The notes: a model not told the origin generated them from the sequence alone. 64,000 bases of DNA from Streptomyces sp. NBC_00154 (GCF_026342835.1 NZ_JAPEMI010000001.1:992001-1056000), one strand, 5' to 3'; shown: positions 51,264-61,148, counted from the stretch's first letter. Program-made: numbers and translations.

Positions 51264-54167
51264 TCAGCTGCAACCGCTGGTCGAGCCGCAGCCCTCGCAG
51301 ATGTAGCAGGATCCGGCGCGCTGCATCTTCGTGCCACAGGAGAAGCAGAGCGGCGCATCCGCGCTGATACCCAACTGCATCTCGACGAGCTCCGCCGAGG
51401 TGTGCGCCGTCCTCGGGGCGGGCATCTCCGCCTCCTTCGGAGGGGCGACCGCCTTCAGCGGCTCGGTCCGGATCGGAGCGGACTGGGCCAGGCCCTCGAC
51501 GTCCAGCTCGTCGTCCTCGAGCGACGGCTCGTACGAACCGGTGTCGAGGTGACGCTGACGCTCCTCGGCCGAGTGGATGCCGAGCGCCGAGCGGGTCTCG
51601 AAGGGCAGGAAGTCCAGCGCCAGGCGGCGGAAGATGTAGTCGACGATCGACTGCGCCATCCGCACGTCCGGGTCGTCCGTCATACCGGCCGGCTCGAAGC
51701 GCATGTTGGTGAACTTCGAGACGTACGTCTCCAGCGGGACGCCGTACTGCAGACCGACCGAGACGGCGATGGAGAAGGCGTCCATCATGCCCGCGAGGGT
51801 GGAGCCCTGCTTGGACATCTTCAGGAAGACCTCACCGAGACCGTCGTCCGGGTAGGAGTTGGCGGTCATGTAGCCCTCGGCGCCACCCACCGTGAACGAG
51901 GTGGTGATGCCGGGACGGCCCTTGGGAAGACGCTTGCGGACCGGGCGGTACTCGACGACCTTCTCGACCGCGGCACGGATGGTGCCTTCGGCCTTGGCGG
52001 TGACCTCGACCTTCTCCTTCTCCTTGGTCTTGGCGGAGAGGGGCTGGCCGACCTTGCAGTTGTCGCGGTAGATGGCGAGCGCCTTGACGCCCATCTTCCA
52101 CGCCTCGAAGTAGACCTCTTCGACGTCCTCGACGGTGGCCGTCTCCGGCAGGTTCACCGTCTTGGAGAGTGCACCGGAGATCCACGGCTGGATGGCCGCC
52201 ATCATGCGGACGTGGCCCATCGCGGAGATGGAGCGCTCGCCCATCGCGCAGTCGAAGACCTCGTAGTGCTCGGCCTTCAGACCGGGGGCGTCGATCACAT
52301 TGCCGTGCTCGGCGATGTGGGCGACGATCGCCTCGATCTGCTCCTCCTGGTAACCCAGGCGGCGCAGGGCCTGCGGGACGGTGCCGTTGACGATCTGCAT
52401 CGAGCCGCCGCCGACCAGCTTCTTGAACTTGACCAGGGCGAGGTCGGGCTCGAGGCCGGTGGTGTCGCAGGACATCGCGAGACCGATGGTGCCGGTGGGC
52501 GCGATGACCGAGGCCTGCGCGTTGCGGAAACCGTTCTTCGCGCCGAGACGGATGACGTCCTGCCAGGCCTCCGTGGCGGCGGCCCAGATCGGGTTGTCCA
52601 GGTCGTCCATGTGGACGGCCGCGGCGTTGGCGTCGGCGTGCTGCTTCATGACGCGCTGGTGCGGCTCGGCGTTGCGGGCATAGCCGTCGTACGGGCCGAC
52701 GACCGCGGCGAGCTCGGCGGAGCGCTTGTACGAGGTGCCCGTCATCAGCGACGTGATGGCACCGGCGAGGGCGCGGCCGCCCTCGCTGTCGTACGCGTGG
52801 CCGGTCGCCATCAGCAGGGCGCCGAGGTTGGCGTAACCGATGCCGAGCTGACGGAAGGCGCGGGTGTTCTCGCCGATCTTCTCGGTCGGGAAGTCGGCGA
52901 AGCAGATGGAGATGTCCATCGCGGTGATGACCAGCTCGACGACCTTGGCGAAGCGCTCGGACTCGAAGGACTGGTTGCCCTTGCCGTCGTCCTTGAGGAA
53001 CTTCATCAGGTTCAGCGAGGCCAGGTTGCACGACGTGTTGTCCAGGTGCATGTACTCGCTGCACGGGTTCGAGCCGTTGATCCGGCCGGACTCGGGGCAG
53101 GTGTGCCACTGGTTGATCGTGTCGTCGTACTGGATGCCGGGGTCGGCACAGGCCCAGGCGGCCTCGGCCATCTTGCGGAAGAGGGACTTGGCCTCGACCT
53201 CTTCGATGACGTCACCGGTCATCCGGGCGCGCAGCCCGAACTTGCCGCCGGACTCCACGGCCTTCATGAACTCGTCGTTCACACGGACCGAGTTGTTGGC
53301 GTTCTGGTACTGGACGGACGTGATGTCGTCGCCGCCCAGGTCCATGTCGAAGCCCGCGTCGCGCAGGGCGCGGATCTTCTCCTCCTCCTTGACCTTGGTC
53401 TCGATGAAGTTCTCGATGTCGGGGTGGTCGACATCGAGAATGACCATCTTGGCCGCGCGACGGGTGGCGCCACCGGACTTGATCGTTCCGGCGGACGCGT
53501 CCGCGCCGCGCATGAAGGAGACAGGGCCGGAGGCGTTGCCACCGGAGGACAGCAGCTCCTTGGAGGAGCGGATACGGGAGAGGTTCAGGCCGGCGCCGGA
53601 ACCGCCCTTGAAGATCATGCCCTCTTCCTTGTACCAGTCGAGGATCGACTCCATGGAGTCGTCGACGGCCAGGATGAAGCAGGCGGAGACCTGCTGCGGC
53701 TGGGGCGTGCCGACGTTGAACCAGACCGGCGAGTTGAAGCTGAAGATCTGGTGCAGGAGGGCATACGCCAGCTCGTGCTCGAAGATCTCGGCGTCGGCCG
53801 GGGAGGCGAAGTAGTTGTAGTCCTCGCCCGCCTTCCGGTACGTCTTCACGATCCGGTCGATCAGCTGTCGCAGACCGGTCTCGCGCTGCGGCGTGCCGAC
53901 AGCTCCGCGGAAGTACTTGCTGGTGACGATGTTGACCGCGTTCACCGACCAGAAGTCGGGGAACTCGACGCCACGCTGCTCGAAGTTGATCGAGCCGTCG
54001 CGCCAGTTGGTCATGACGACGTCACGGCGCTCCCACGCCACCTCGTCGTACGGATGCACGCCGGGGGTGGTGTGGATGCGCTCGATACGCAGGCCCTGCT
54101 TGGTCGCAGTCGACTTGGATCCCTTGGCTCGGGAACCTCGTGCCGGGCCGCTCGCCGTCTCTGTCAT
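51264..54167 (-). CDS. nrdJ: Adenosylcobalamin-dependent (class II) ribonucleotide reductase
   Basis: A 967-residue enzyme that makes deoxynucleotides using vitamin B12 as radical source, with or without oxygen. The active-site block SEYMHLDNTSCNLASLNLMKF holds the radical-forming cysteine. IAPTGTIGLAMSCDTTGLEP is the finger-loop/substrate region. SGGATRRAAKMVILDVDHPDIENFIETK is the B12-class signature. The C terminus carries a zinc ribbon with redox cysteines (CFSCGTKMQRAGSCYICEGCGSTSGCS). ATG at 54167 has GGGAGG upstream. nrdR lies 160 bases upstream in the same direction; the pair forms the nrdRJ operon. Confidence 0.96.
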   Translation of the reverse strand: MTETASGPARGSRAKGSKSTATKQGLRIERIHTTPGVHPYDEVAWERRDVVMTNWRDGSINFEQRGVEFPDFWSVNAVNIVTSKYFRGAVGTPQRETGLRQLIDRIVKTYRKAGEDYNYFASPADAEIFEHELAYALLHQIFSFNSPVWFNVGTPQPQQVSACFILAVDDSMESILDWYKEEGMIFKGGSGAGLNLSRIRSSKELLSSGGNASGPVSFMRGADASAGTIKSGGATRRAAKMVILDVDHPDIENFIETKVKEEEKIRALRDAGFDMDLGGDDITSVQYQNANNSVRVNDEFMKAVESGGKFGLRARMTGDVIEEVEAKSLFRKMAEAAWACADPGIQYDDTINQWHTCPESGRINGSNPCSEYMHLDNTSCNLASLNLMKFLKDDGKGNQSFESERFAKVVELVITAMDISICFADFPTEKIGENTRAFRQLGIGYANLGALLMATGHAYDSEGGRALAGAITSLMTGTSYKRSAELAAVVGPYDGYARNAEPHQRVMKQHADANAAAVHMDDLDNPIWAAATEAWQDVIRLGAKNGFRNAQASVIAPTGTIGLAMSCDTTGLEPDLALVKFKKLVGGGSMQIVNGTVPQALRRLGYQEEQIEAIVAHIAEHGNVIDAPGLKAEHYEVFDCAMGERSISAMGHVRMMAAIQPWISGALSKTVNLPETATVEDVEEVYFEAWKMGVKALAIYRDNCKVGQPLSAKTKEKEKVEVTAKAEGTIRAAVEKVVEYRPVRKRLPKGRPGITTSFTVGGAEGYMTANSYPDDGLGEVFLKMSKQGSTLAGMMDAFSIAVSVGLQYGVPLETYVSKFTNMRFEPAGMTDDPDVRMAQSIVDYIFRRLALDFLPFETRSALGIHSAEERQRHLDTGSYEPSLEDDELDVEGLAQSAPIRTEPLKAVAPPKEAEMPAPRTAHTSAELVEMQLGISADAPLCFSCGTKMQRAGSCYICEGCGSTSGCS

Positions 54168-54327
54168 GCCGCCTCCCATATGTGGGCAAAAACGCCCTGA
54201 AGTGCCCAGAACTTCCCGGGGCACAATGTGTGTCTGATGCTTCGGACGCCGCGCACAGCACCCGGAGCAAATCTCTGTAGCCGCCCTGCCGCTGATCGAT
54301 ACGCTTGTGTCGATCAGCCGGTGTCGC

Positions 54328-54837
54328 TCAGTCGGCGGCGGCGGGAACGGGGACCGCCAGGGTCTCGCCGGTCCCGCATCCCTCCACGGGAGGCCGCCGC
54401 TCGCGAAGTTCCACGATGGCGGCCTCGAAGTCTTCGAGTGTGTCGAACGCCCGGTACACGGACGCGAAGCGCAGGTATGCGACGAGGTCGAGTTCCTGCA
54501 GGGGGCCGAGTATGGCCAGACCCACGTCGTGGGTGGTCAGCTCGGCACTTCCGGTGGCGCGCACCGCCTCCTCGACCCGCTGGCCGAGTTTGGCGAGAGC
54601 GTCCTCGGTGACGGGTCGCCCCTGGCATGCCTTGCGGACGCCGGAAATGACCTTGGTGCGACTGAAGGGTTCGGTGACTCCGCTGCGCTTCACCACCATC
54701 AGCGAGCAGGTCTCCACCGTCGTGAAACGGCGGGAGCACTCGGGGCACTGACGGCGACGGCGGATCGACGTGCCGTCATCGGTGGTGCGACTGTCGACGA
54801 CCCGGCTGTCGGGGTGTCTGCAGAAGGGGCAGTGCAT
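54328..54837 (-). CDS. nrdR: Transcriptional repressor NrdR
   Basis: A 169-residue repressor of ribonucleotide reductase genes. It opens with the zinc ribbon [17 protein letters not shown]...[18 protein letters not shown] (C-x2-C...C-x2-C). The ATP-cone follows ([29 protein letters not shown]). It senses dATP/ATP through the cone and binds paired NrdR boxes. GGAGGG precedes the ATG at 54837; the three-codon-longer frame lacks the canonical MHCPFC start. It leads the nrdRJ operon and is probably autoregulated by the boxes at 54948-54994. Confidence 0.96.
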   Translation of the reverse strand: MHCPFCRHPDSRVVDSRTTDDGTSIRRRRQCPECSRRFTTVETCSLMVVKRSGVTEPFSRTKVISGVRKACQGRPVTEDALAKLGQRVEEAVRATGSAELTTHDVGLAILGPLQELDLVAYLRFASVYRAFDTLEDFEAAIVELRERRPPVEGCGTGETLAVPVPAAAD

Positions 54838-54947
54838 GGCTCCCAACCCTCCTTCACAGCACGACTGAATAGCCTCTTCAGGCCCCGTCAGGGACCCTCG
54901 AAGCAGCCATAAGCATAGGCGATGGTCACGGACTCAATCGACCAGGG

Positions 54948-54963
54948 ACCACAACTTCTGGGT
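54948..54963 (-). promoter_or_regulatory. NrdR box, gene-proximal
   Basis: On plus the site reads ACCACAACTTCTGGGT, similar to box 2 at 54979 (ACCACTAGATCTTGGG). The two start 31 bases apart, about three helical turns, the spacing known for paired NrdR boxes. It lies 110 bases upstream of nrdR. Confidence 0.65.
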
Positions 54964-54978
54964 AGCTGGAACAATCCA

Positions 54979-54994
54979 ACCACTAGATCTTGGG
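54979..54994 (-). promoter_or_regulatory. NrdR box, gene-distal
   Basis: ACCACTAGATCTTGGG on plus, with an AGATCT core. Ten of 16 positions agree with the proximal box. It was assigned from this pairing and the adjacency to nrdR. Confidence 0.65.
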
Positions 54995-55304
54995 TTTGGT
55001 CGCACATTCGGCCCTAGCGCGTGTCGCGCGTTCCGGGCGGCCCACAGGGGGCGTACGACCGACCATGAGGTTACGGGACACGCCCGACCGCCCGGATCGC
55101 GGGGCGCCCGACGACGGACCGGAACAGCGGCCGGGAGACCACCCCGCATGGCGGCGCCGCAGCCGCGAACGCTAGCGTAATGATCCGAATTGCCGGTCGC
55201 GCATGGCACGCGTCGAACCCACCCGGCGCCGGGCGGGAATCCGACCCGCGGGTCGCTCATACACCCGGCAATGAGCACGGCACAGACTTTTATTCGTTTT
55301 TCAC

Positions 55305-55320
55305 TCGAACGTGTGTTTGG
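55305..55320 (+). promoter_or_regulatory. SOS box (LexA operator) of lexA
   Basis: TCGAACGTGTGTTTGG fits the Gram-positive SOS box CGAAC-N4-GTTYG: CGAAC (55306-55310), GTGT, GTTTG (55315-55319). It lies 62 bases upstream of the lexA start. Confidence 0.88.
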
Positions 55321-55381
55321 CGCAACCTTTCGAAAGCTACTACCGTTGTGCAGCTAGGGAGACCATTCGAGAGGGGCCGAC

Positions 55382-56176
55382 GTGACCACCACCGCAGACA
55401 GTGCCACCATCACTGCCCAGGACCGCTCCCAGAGCCGACTCGAGCCGGTGCATGCCATGAATGACTCAGTCAGGAACACGGAGGGGCCGGAGCCGGCGCG
55501 CCCAGCGCGCTCGCTCCCCGGCCGACCTCCAGGAATCCGAGCGGACAGCTCGGGGCTCACGGACCGGCAGCGGCGAGTGATCGAGGTCATCCGCGACTCG
55601 GTGCAGCGACGGGGATACCCACCCTCGATGCGGGAGATCGGTCAGGCGGTGGGGCTGTCCAGCACATCCTCCGTCGCCCATCAACTGATGGCTCTGGAAC
55701 GCAAGGGCTTCCTCCGCCGCGACCCTCATCGCCCCCGGGCGTACGAGGTCCGCGGTTCGGACCAGCCCAGCACGCAGCCGACCGACACGACCGGCAAGCC
55801 CGCCGCTTCGTACGTACCGCTGGTCGGCCGGATCGCAGCCGGCGGACCGATCCTCGCCGAGGAATCGGTCGAGGACGTGTTTCCGCTCCCCCGCCAGCTG
55901 GTCGGGGACGGCGAGCTGTTCGTTTTGAAGGTCGTCGGTGACTCGATGATCGAGGCGGCGATCTGTGACGGCGACTGGGTCACCGTGCGCCGTCAGCCCG
56001 TCGCGGAGAACGGCGACATCGTGGCCGCCATGCTCGACGGCGAGGCGACGGTCAAGCGCTTCAAGCGGGAGGACGGTCATGTATGGCTGCTCCCGCACAA
56101 CTCCGCGTACCAGCCGATCCCTGGCGACGAGGCGACCATCCTCGGCAAGGTCGTGGCGGTGCTGCGGCGGGTGTGA
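55382..56176 (+). CDS. lexA: LexA repressor / self-cleaving SOS regulator
   Basis: A 264-residue SOS master repressor. The N-terminal winged helix is [55 protein letters not shown]. The S24 protease domain includes the cleavage Ala-Gly pair in [13 protein letters not shown]. The catalytic Ser is in [10 protein letters not shown] and the Lys in [12 protein letters not shown]. An N-terminal 55-residue extension, typical of Streptomyces, precedes the HTH. GTG at 55382 follows GAGAGGGG. It has an SOS box upstream and faces a DinG-like helicase gene convergently. Confidence 0.96.
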   Translation: MTTTADSATITAQDRSQSRLEPVHAMNDSVRNTEGPEPARPARSLPGRPPGIRADSSGLTDRQRRVIEVIRDSVQRRGYPPSMREIGQAVGLSSTSSVAHQLMALERKGFLRRDPHRPRAYEVRGSDQPSTQPTDTTGKPAASYVPLVGRIAAGGPILAEESVEDVFPLPRQLVGDGELFVLKVVGDSMIEAAICDGDWVTVRRQPVAENGDIVAAMLDGEATVKRFKREDGHVWLLPHNSAYQPIPGDEATILGKVVAVLRRV

Positions 56177-56194
56177 AGCTCGCCGGTTCCGACC

Positions 56195-56229
56195 GGACCC
56201 CGGGATCCACTGCGCCGATCCCGGGGTCC
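56195..56229. terminator. Bidirectional terminator between lexA and the DinG-like gene
   Basis: Perfect 13-base arms GGACCCCGGGATC (56195-56207) and GATCCCGGGGTCC (56217-56229), 18 bases past the lexA stop. Confidence 0.9.
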
Positions 56230-56313
56230 TGCCTGTGCGTCTGGGCCGTCGAAACGCCTTCCGGAGCAGTGGTGGTCACCAAGGACGAGCAGGGACCCCC
56301 GGCGCGTTCGGGA

Positions 56314-58284
56314 TCACTGCTCGTTCGCCTTGGCGGCGGCGTCGATCGCCGCGAGTGAGCGACGCGCCTGGTTGCCGTCCGTCGTGTACCAGAAGTCGGG
56401 CAGCGAGGCCCGGAGGTAGCTCCCATACCGGGCATTGGCCAGCCTCGGGTCGAGCACCGCGACCACTCCCTTGTCGCCCATGGCCCGCACGAGACGGCCG
56501 GCGCCCTGGGCCATCAGCAGCGCGGCGTGAGTCGCCGCGACAGCCATGAACCCGTTGCCGCCCGCCTGCTCGACCGCCTGCTGCCGCGCGCTCATCAACG
56601 GGTCGTCGGGGCGGGGGAACGGGATCCGGTCCATGATCACCAGCTGGCAGCTCGCCCCGGGGACATCGACGCCCTGCCAGAGCGAGAGTGTGCCGAAGAG
56701 GCAGGTCTCAGGGTCGGCGGCGAAGTTCTTGATCAGCTCGCCGAGTGTCTCCTCGCCCTGCAGCAGGATCGGCTTGTCGAGCCGGCCACGCAGCTCCTCG
56801 GCGGCCGCCTGCGCCGCCCGCATGGAGGAGAAGAGCCCGAGGGTGCGCCCGCCGGCGGCCTCCACCAGTTCGGACAGTTCGTCCAGCATGTCGGTACGGG
56901 AACTCTCCCGACCGGGCGTGGCCAGGTGCCTGGCGACGTACAGGATGCCCTGCCTCGGGTAGTCGAAGGGCGATCCGACGTCGAGACCCTTCCACTGCGG
57001 GATGTCGTCGCCCGCAGTGCCCTCGGGCGCCAGTCCCAGGGAGGCTCCCACCCCGTTGAAGTCCCCGCCCAGCTTGAGCGTGGCCGAGGTGAGCACGACC
57101 GAGCGGTCGGCGAAGAGCTTCTCGCGCAGCAGGCCGGAAACAGAGAGCGGGGCAACGCGGACGGATGCGCCGAAGCGGTCGTGGCGCTCGTACCAGACGA
57201 CGTCGTACTCGGACCCCTGAGTGATCCGCTCGGCAACACCGTGGATCGTCTCCACCGATGCCAGGGCCTGCTTGCGGACGGCGTCCTCGTCCTGGACGGA
57301 CTTGTCCCGGGTCGAACCCAGCGCCGAGATCACCGTACGAGCGGCGTCCCGGAGCGCCAACAGCGCGTAGCCGAGGTCCTCGGGGACCTCTTCCAGGCGG
57401 CCGGGGAGCGCCAGCTCCATCACCCGCTCGAACCCCTCCGACGCGGTCTGCAGGGCGTCGGCAGCCTTCTCGTTGACCAGCTTCGCCGCGCGGCGCACCG
57501 CCCGGTTCACCTGGCCGGGGGTGAGCTCTCCGGTGGCCACTCCGGTGACCCTGGAGACCAGCTCATGGGCCTCGTCGACGATCAGCACCTCGTGCTGCGG
57601 GAGCACCGGAGCGCCCTCGATCGCGTCGATGGCGAGCAGGGCGTGATTCGTGACGACGACATCGGCGAGCTTTGCGCGCTCGCGGGCCATCTCCGCAAAG
57701 CACTCCGCACCGTACGCGCACTTGCTGGCGCCCAGGCATTCCCTGGAGGAGACGGAGACCTGCGCCCAGGCCCGGTCGGAGACACCCGGGGTGAGGTCGT
57801 CGCGGTCGCCGCTCTCGGTCTCGTCCGACCAGTCCCGCAGCCGCAGCAGATCCTGGCCGAGCTTGCTCGACGGAGCCGCAGCTTCGAACTGGTCGAAGAG
57901 CCCTTCTTCCTCTTCCTGCGGCACGCCTTCGTGGAGCCGGTGCAGACAGAGATAGTTCGAGCGCCCCTTGAGCATCGCGAACTGGGGTCGGCGGCGCAGC
58001 AGGGGATGCAGTGCGTCGACCGTGCGCGGAAGGTCACGCTCCACGAGCTGGCGCTGCAGCGCCAGGGTCGCCGTGGCGACCACGACCCGCTCGCCGTGTG
58101 CCAGGGCCGGCACCAGGTAGCCGAGGGACTTGCCCGTGCCTGTGCCGGCCTGGACGAGCAGATGGGAATTGTCGTCGACGGCCTCGGCGACTGCCTCGGC
58201 CATGGCGGCCTGGCCAGGCCGCTCCGTACCGCCGACGGCGGTCACGGCGGCGTGCAGGAGCTCGGAGAGGGATGGCTTCGTCAT
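56314..58284 (-). CDS. ATP-dependent DNA helicase, DinG/XPD family
   Basis: A 656-residue superfamily 2 iron-sulfur helicase. Walker A is LLVQAGTGTGKSLGYLVPAL, the DEAH box is LIVDEAHELVSRVTG, and motif VI is MAQGAGRLVRAMGD. Four cysteines for the [4Fe-4S] cluster fit NYLCLHRL, ECLGASKC and AECF. It unwinds 5' to 3' and probably resolves R-loops or repair intermediates. Start ATG at 58284. It is close to lexA and probably in the SOS or repair sphere, but no SOS box is visible upstream in the 50-base gap to the siderophore gene. Confidence 0.92.
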   Translation of the reverse strand: MTKPSLSELLHAAVTAVGGTERPGQAAMAEAVAEAVDDNSHLLVQAGTGTGKSLGYLVPALAHGERVVVATATLALQRQLVERDLPRTVDALHPLLRRRPQFAMLKGRSNYLCLHRLHEGVPQEEEEGLFDQFEAAAPSSKLGQDLLRLRDWSDETESGDRDDLTPGVSDRAWAQVSVSSRECLGASKCAYGAECFAEMARERAKLADVVVTNHALLAIDAIEGAPVLPQHEVLIVDEAHELVSRVTGVATGELTPGQVNRAVRRAAKLVNEKAADALQTASEGFERVMELALPGRLEEVPEDLGYALLALRDAARTVISALGSTRDKSVQDEDAVRKQALASVETIHGVAERITQGSEYDVVWYERHDRFGASVRVAPLSVSGLLREKLFADRSVVLTSATLKLGGDFNGVGASLGLAPEGTAGDDIPQWKGLDVGSPFDYPRQGILYVARHLATPGRESSRTDMLDELSELVEAAGGRTLGLFSSMRAAQAAAEELRGRLDKPILLQGEETLGELIKNFAADPETCLFGTLSLWQGVDVPGASCQLVIMDRIPFPRPDDPLMSARQQAVEQAGGNGFMAVAATHAALLMAQGAGRLVRAMGDKGVVAVLDPRLANARYGSYLRASLPDFWYTTDGNQARRSLAAIDAAAKANEQ

Positions 58285-58334
58285 AGCGTGACCAGCCTAC
58301 GGGGCACCACTGACAACGGGGATCACTCCCGGAC

Positions 58335-60194
58335 TCATGCGGAGGGGTGAAGCGGGTTCGGAACGGTGCCGTGGACGGCGGCGTGCGGGCGCTCGGAGCG
58401 GTCACGGTAACCGTCCCGATACAGACGGTTGCGGTTCAGGCACAGGCGCTCGATGCGTGGCGTCAGCATGTCGAACATCTCGAACCTCTCCTTCAGCTCG
58501 GGAAAGCGGGCGTGATGCCGCAGGATCTCGGCCCGCACAAGTGACCAGAATTCGGCCTCCGGGACCCCTAGCTGTTCCTCGCAGAGACGGGACAGGAAGC
58601 GGAAGACACCGATGAAGAGCCCCGAGTGGATGAACTGGGTGAGGAAGCCGGGCTCCTCGGTGAGCAGGACGGCGCGCACGTCCTCCGGCATCGTGGCGTG
58701 CTCGGGCAGCGGCCGGGCGCTGATGTTCACATCGTCGACGAAGTCCTTGATCGCCAGCCGCACGGGCACGTCCTGGTCGTCGAAGACGACGATGGCGTTC
58801 TCGCCGTGCGGGGAGAAGACCGTTCCGTACTGGTAGAGGAAGTGCAGCAGGGGCGGGAGCAGCGCTGCGAAGAGCCGGGTCAGCCATGCGGTGGGGGTCA
58901 GGCCCGAGCGGGTCACGAGCTCGGCGGTGAAGGCGCGGCCCTGCGGATCCATGTGGAGCAGCGACGCGAGGGTACGGGCGCGCTCGCCGGGCATGAGCCG
59001 GGGATGGAGCGGCTCGCGCCAGATCGCGCCGAGGATCTCCTTGAACTGGTACGGCGCCTCGGGGAGATGGTCGTAGAGCGGATGCTCGACGGTCACCGAG
59101 GCCACCTCGCCGAGCAGAATGACACGGCAGGTGTCGCGCAGAAACGGGTCACGGTCGCGCAGGCTCTGGACCCAGGCGGTGACGGCGGGGGCCGCGAGCG
59201 TGCGCTCGGTCGGGAGGCCTCGCCAGACCAGCGTGTTGAGGATCGACAGAGGCAGTTTGACGGTGTGCCGGTCGGGGCGCCCCAGATTGGTGAACGTACG
59301 GATGGACTGCTGCGGCAGCCGGAGATCGTCGTCGGCGTGCAACGGGACGATGTCACCGGCGGCGATGGCCGGTGCGAACAGCGGAACGATCCACTCGTCC
59401 CACTGCCAGGGGTGCACGGGAAGAAAGAGGTAGGTGCCGGGGTCGAGATCGCGGGCGCGGAGCTCGGCGACGAAGGATGTGCGTACCGAGGCGTCCAGTT
59501 CCTGCGCGTAGAGCTGCTCGGGGGTGGCGAGGCCGGTCACGCCCCGGTAGCCGCCGATCCGGGTGCTGACAGCGATCCACGGCAGCTTGACCGGTCTGCG
59601 GGCTTCCGGGGTGAAGCGGGAGGCGTCGACGGCGGAGAACCCGAGGCGTCCCTTGTTGGCGACGAGCCAGGGGTGGCCGGTCTGGTGTCCTTCGAGCTCC
59701 GCGTAGTCGAGCTCGGCGAGTCGGGCGGCGGTGAAGGTGGTGTGATCCAGCCGGGCATCGGCGGCGAGCGTGGTGGTGATCTCTCGGATGAGGTGGCCGA
59801 GGGTGGGTCCGTCGAGGTGGAGCAGGCGCCGGGCGCGTGCGAGGAACTGCAGCGGATCACGGAAGGGCACGGTCCGGGTGCCGCCGTCCGTGCCGGTCCC
59901 GGCAGGAGCGTTCCGATCGCTTGCGCGCATCGAGTCGGCGGCGACGTGCCAGCTGCCGTAGACGCCTCGTCCGGCTCGGAAGCTCAGCGTTGCGCCGTCG
60001 TCCAGCGCGAGGGTGTATGTGTCGCCCCCACCGGGCTGAAGGGCCGGCTCGATGACTTCCTCGTACGCGAACTCGCCGAGCATTTTCGCGAGCAGCCGGG
60101 TGGCGACTCGGTCCCAGACCGTCCGGTTCAGCTCTGGAGTGCTGAGCAGCTCGGGCGACTCCGCTGACTCATGGTTCGCAGGATATTGCGGCAC
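58335..60194 (-). CDS. IucA/IucC-family NIS siderophore synthetase (second)
   Basis: A 619-residue NRPS-independent siderophore synthetase. The ATP-binding core has SLRDRDPF/RVILLGEVA and HPWQWDEWIVPLFAPAI. Block LPLSILNTLVWRGLPTERTLAAP contacts the carboxylate substrate. HGENAIVVFDDQDVPVRLAIKDFVDDVNI holds conserved nucleotide and catalytic residues. The C-terminal FhuF-like part ends near GLCLNRNRLYRDG. It condenses a carboxylic acid with an amine or hydroxylamine via an acyl-adenylate. GTG at 60194 follows GAGGAG. It is the last gene of the siderophore operon; 60 bases separate it from the acetyltransferase. Confidence 0.93.
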   Translation of the reverse strand: MPQYPANHESAESPELLSTPELNRTVWDRVATRLLAKMLGEFAYEEVIEPALQPGGGDTYTLALDDGATLSFRAGRGVYGSWHVAADSMRASDRNAPAGTGTDGGTRTVPFRDPLQFLARARRLLHLDGPTLGHLIREITTTLAADARLDHTTFTAARLAELDYAELEGHQTGHPWLVANKGRLGFSAVDASRFTPEARRPVKLPWIAVSTRIGGYRGVTGLATPEQLYAQELDASVRTSFVAELRARDLDPGTYLFLPVHPWQWDEWIVPLFAPAIAAGDIVPLHADDDLRLPQQSIRTFTNLGRPDRHTVKLPLSILNTLVWRGLPTERTLAAPAVTAWVQSLRDRDPFLRDTCRVILLGEVASVTVEHPLYDHLPEAPYQFKEILGAIWREPLHPRLMPGERARTLASLLHMDPQGRAFTAELVTRSGLTPTAWLTRLFAALLPPLLHFLYQYGTVFSPHGENAIVVFDDQDVPVRLAIKDFVDDVNISARPLPEHATMPEDVRAVLLTEEPGFLTQFIHSGLFIGVFRFLSRLCEEQLGVPEAEFWSLVRAEILRHHARFPELKERFEMFDMLTPRIERLCLNRNRLYRDGYRDRSERPHAAVHGTVPNPLHPSA

Positions 60195-60254
60195 GGGGAC
60201 TCCTCGGGACGGAACCGATGGGGTTCGAGCGGTGTAAGTAATGCAGCAGGTCGG

Positions 60255-61103
60255 TCACAGCTGGGCTCGGTGGGCTCGGTCGCGGATCATCAGAGCAGCT
60301 TGCTTGTCGGGGAGTTCGACTTCCGCGGAGAACCGGAAGCCGGCACTCAGAAAAGCCGAGACAGAGGGGGTGTTGCGCAGGTCGGGTTCCGCCACGACGC
60401 GCGCGCACTGCGGACGGTTGTCGAGTACGAGGTCGGAGACGGCCCGGAGCAGGGTGGTGCCGATGCCGCGCCCGCGGTTGGTCACGCCACCGATGAGGAG
60501 GTGGACTCCGGTGTCATTCGGTCGGGCAGGGTAGTGACGCGCCAGCGGATCGAGGTCCGCGCGGTAGATCTCCCAGTAGCTCATGGGGATGCCGGACAGC
60601 ACGCCCAGACAGGGGACGCTGCGTCCGTCACCGTCGAGTTGGGGGCGCAGATGGGCGGCAGTGACGTCCTCTTCCCCGGCCAGTTCCCAGAACGCGGCGA
60701 CTGCGGGATCGTTCATCCAGCGGCTGATCACCGCGAGATCGCGTTCCAGCCGTACGGGGACCAGTTGAAACACTCCGGCCGGCGTGGTGACCGGTCTCCA
60801 CTCGGCCGGGTTGCCGAGCAGATCGGAAGACTCCAGCCTGCTCGTGACACCACGCGTGACCGTGCCTGTGCTCACGTTCTCCCCCTCGGTCGACGTGGAT
60901 CCGGCCCGGGCCAGGGACTCCTCCAGGGACAGGGGTCCGTCGAGCGGCGAAGCGGGGGTCGGCGTTTCCCTTGCCGGTTTGTCTTCCCCGAACAGGGCGA
61001 GGAATTCGTCGGGGAGCTGCAGGTCCAGGGTGTCCTCGGCGCCCTTACCGGCTTGGGAGGCAGGGCCTGTTCCGGCGCCGGTGTGCGCATCGGCGGGAGG
61101 CAC
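60255..61103 (-). CDS. GNAT acetyltransferase, siderophore (RhbD/IucB-like)
   Basis: A 282-residue acyltransferase. The C-terminal 170 residues form the AlcB/IucB type domain (VFQLVPVRLERDLAVISRWMNDPAVAAFWELAG, PMSYWEIYRADLDPLARHYPARPNDTGVHLLIGG, GRGIGTTLLRAV). It would N-acetylate an N-hydroxylated amine such as N4-hydroxy-1,3-diaminopropane. About 100 residues of Pro/Ser/Glu-rich sequence precede it, which is unusual for the family and probably disordered. GTG at 61103 follows GAGAGGAG. It lies between the two synthetases. Confidence 0.9.
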   Translation of the reverse strand: MPPADAHTGAGTGPASQAGKGAEDTLDLQLPDEFLALFGEDKPARETPTPASPLDGPLSLEESLARAGSTSTEGENVSTGTVTRGVTSRLESSDLLGNPAEWRPVTTPAGVFQLVPVRLERDLAVISRWMNDPAVAAFWELAGEEDVTAAHLRPQLDGDGRSVPCLGVLSGIPMSYWEIYRADLDPLARHYPARPNDTGVHLLIGGVTNRGRGIGTTLLRAVSDLVLDNRPQCARVVAEPDLRNTPSVSAFLSAGFRFSAEVELPDKQAALMIRDRAHRAQL

Positions 61104-61148
61104 GGTGATGCCTCTCCTCTCAGCAGTTCAGGCGGGGGTCGTGTTCCT

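Larger units (their letters stand above)
54838..55381. other. Divergent control region between nrdR and lexA
   Basis: A 544-base gap with no supported gene. It holds two NrdR boxes near the nrdR side and an SOS box at the lexA side. The middle (about 55000-55260) shows no structure that I can assign; no RNA or repeat was recognised. Confidence 0.6.

Noticed and set aside
51402..54200. A 932-codon frame opposite nrdJ
   Set aside because: Antisense shadow of the reductase; composition is DxxGR-type low complexity.
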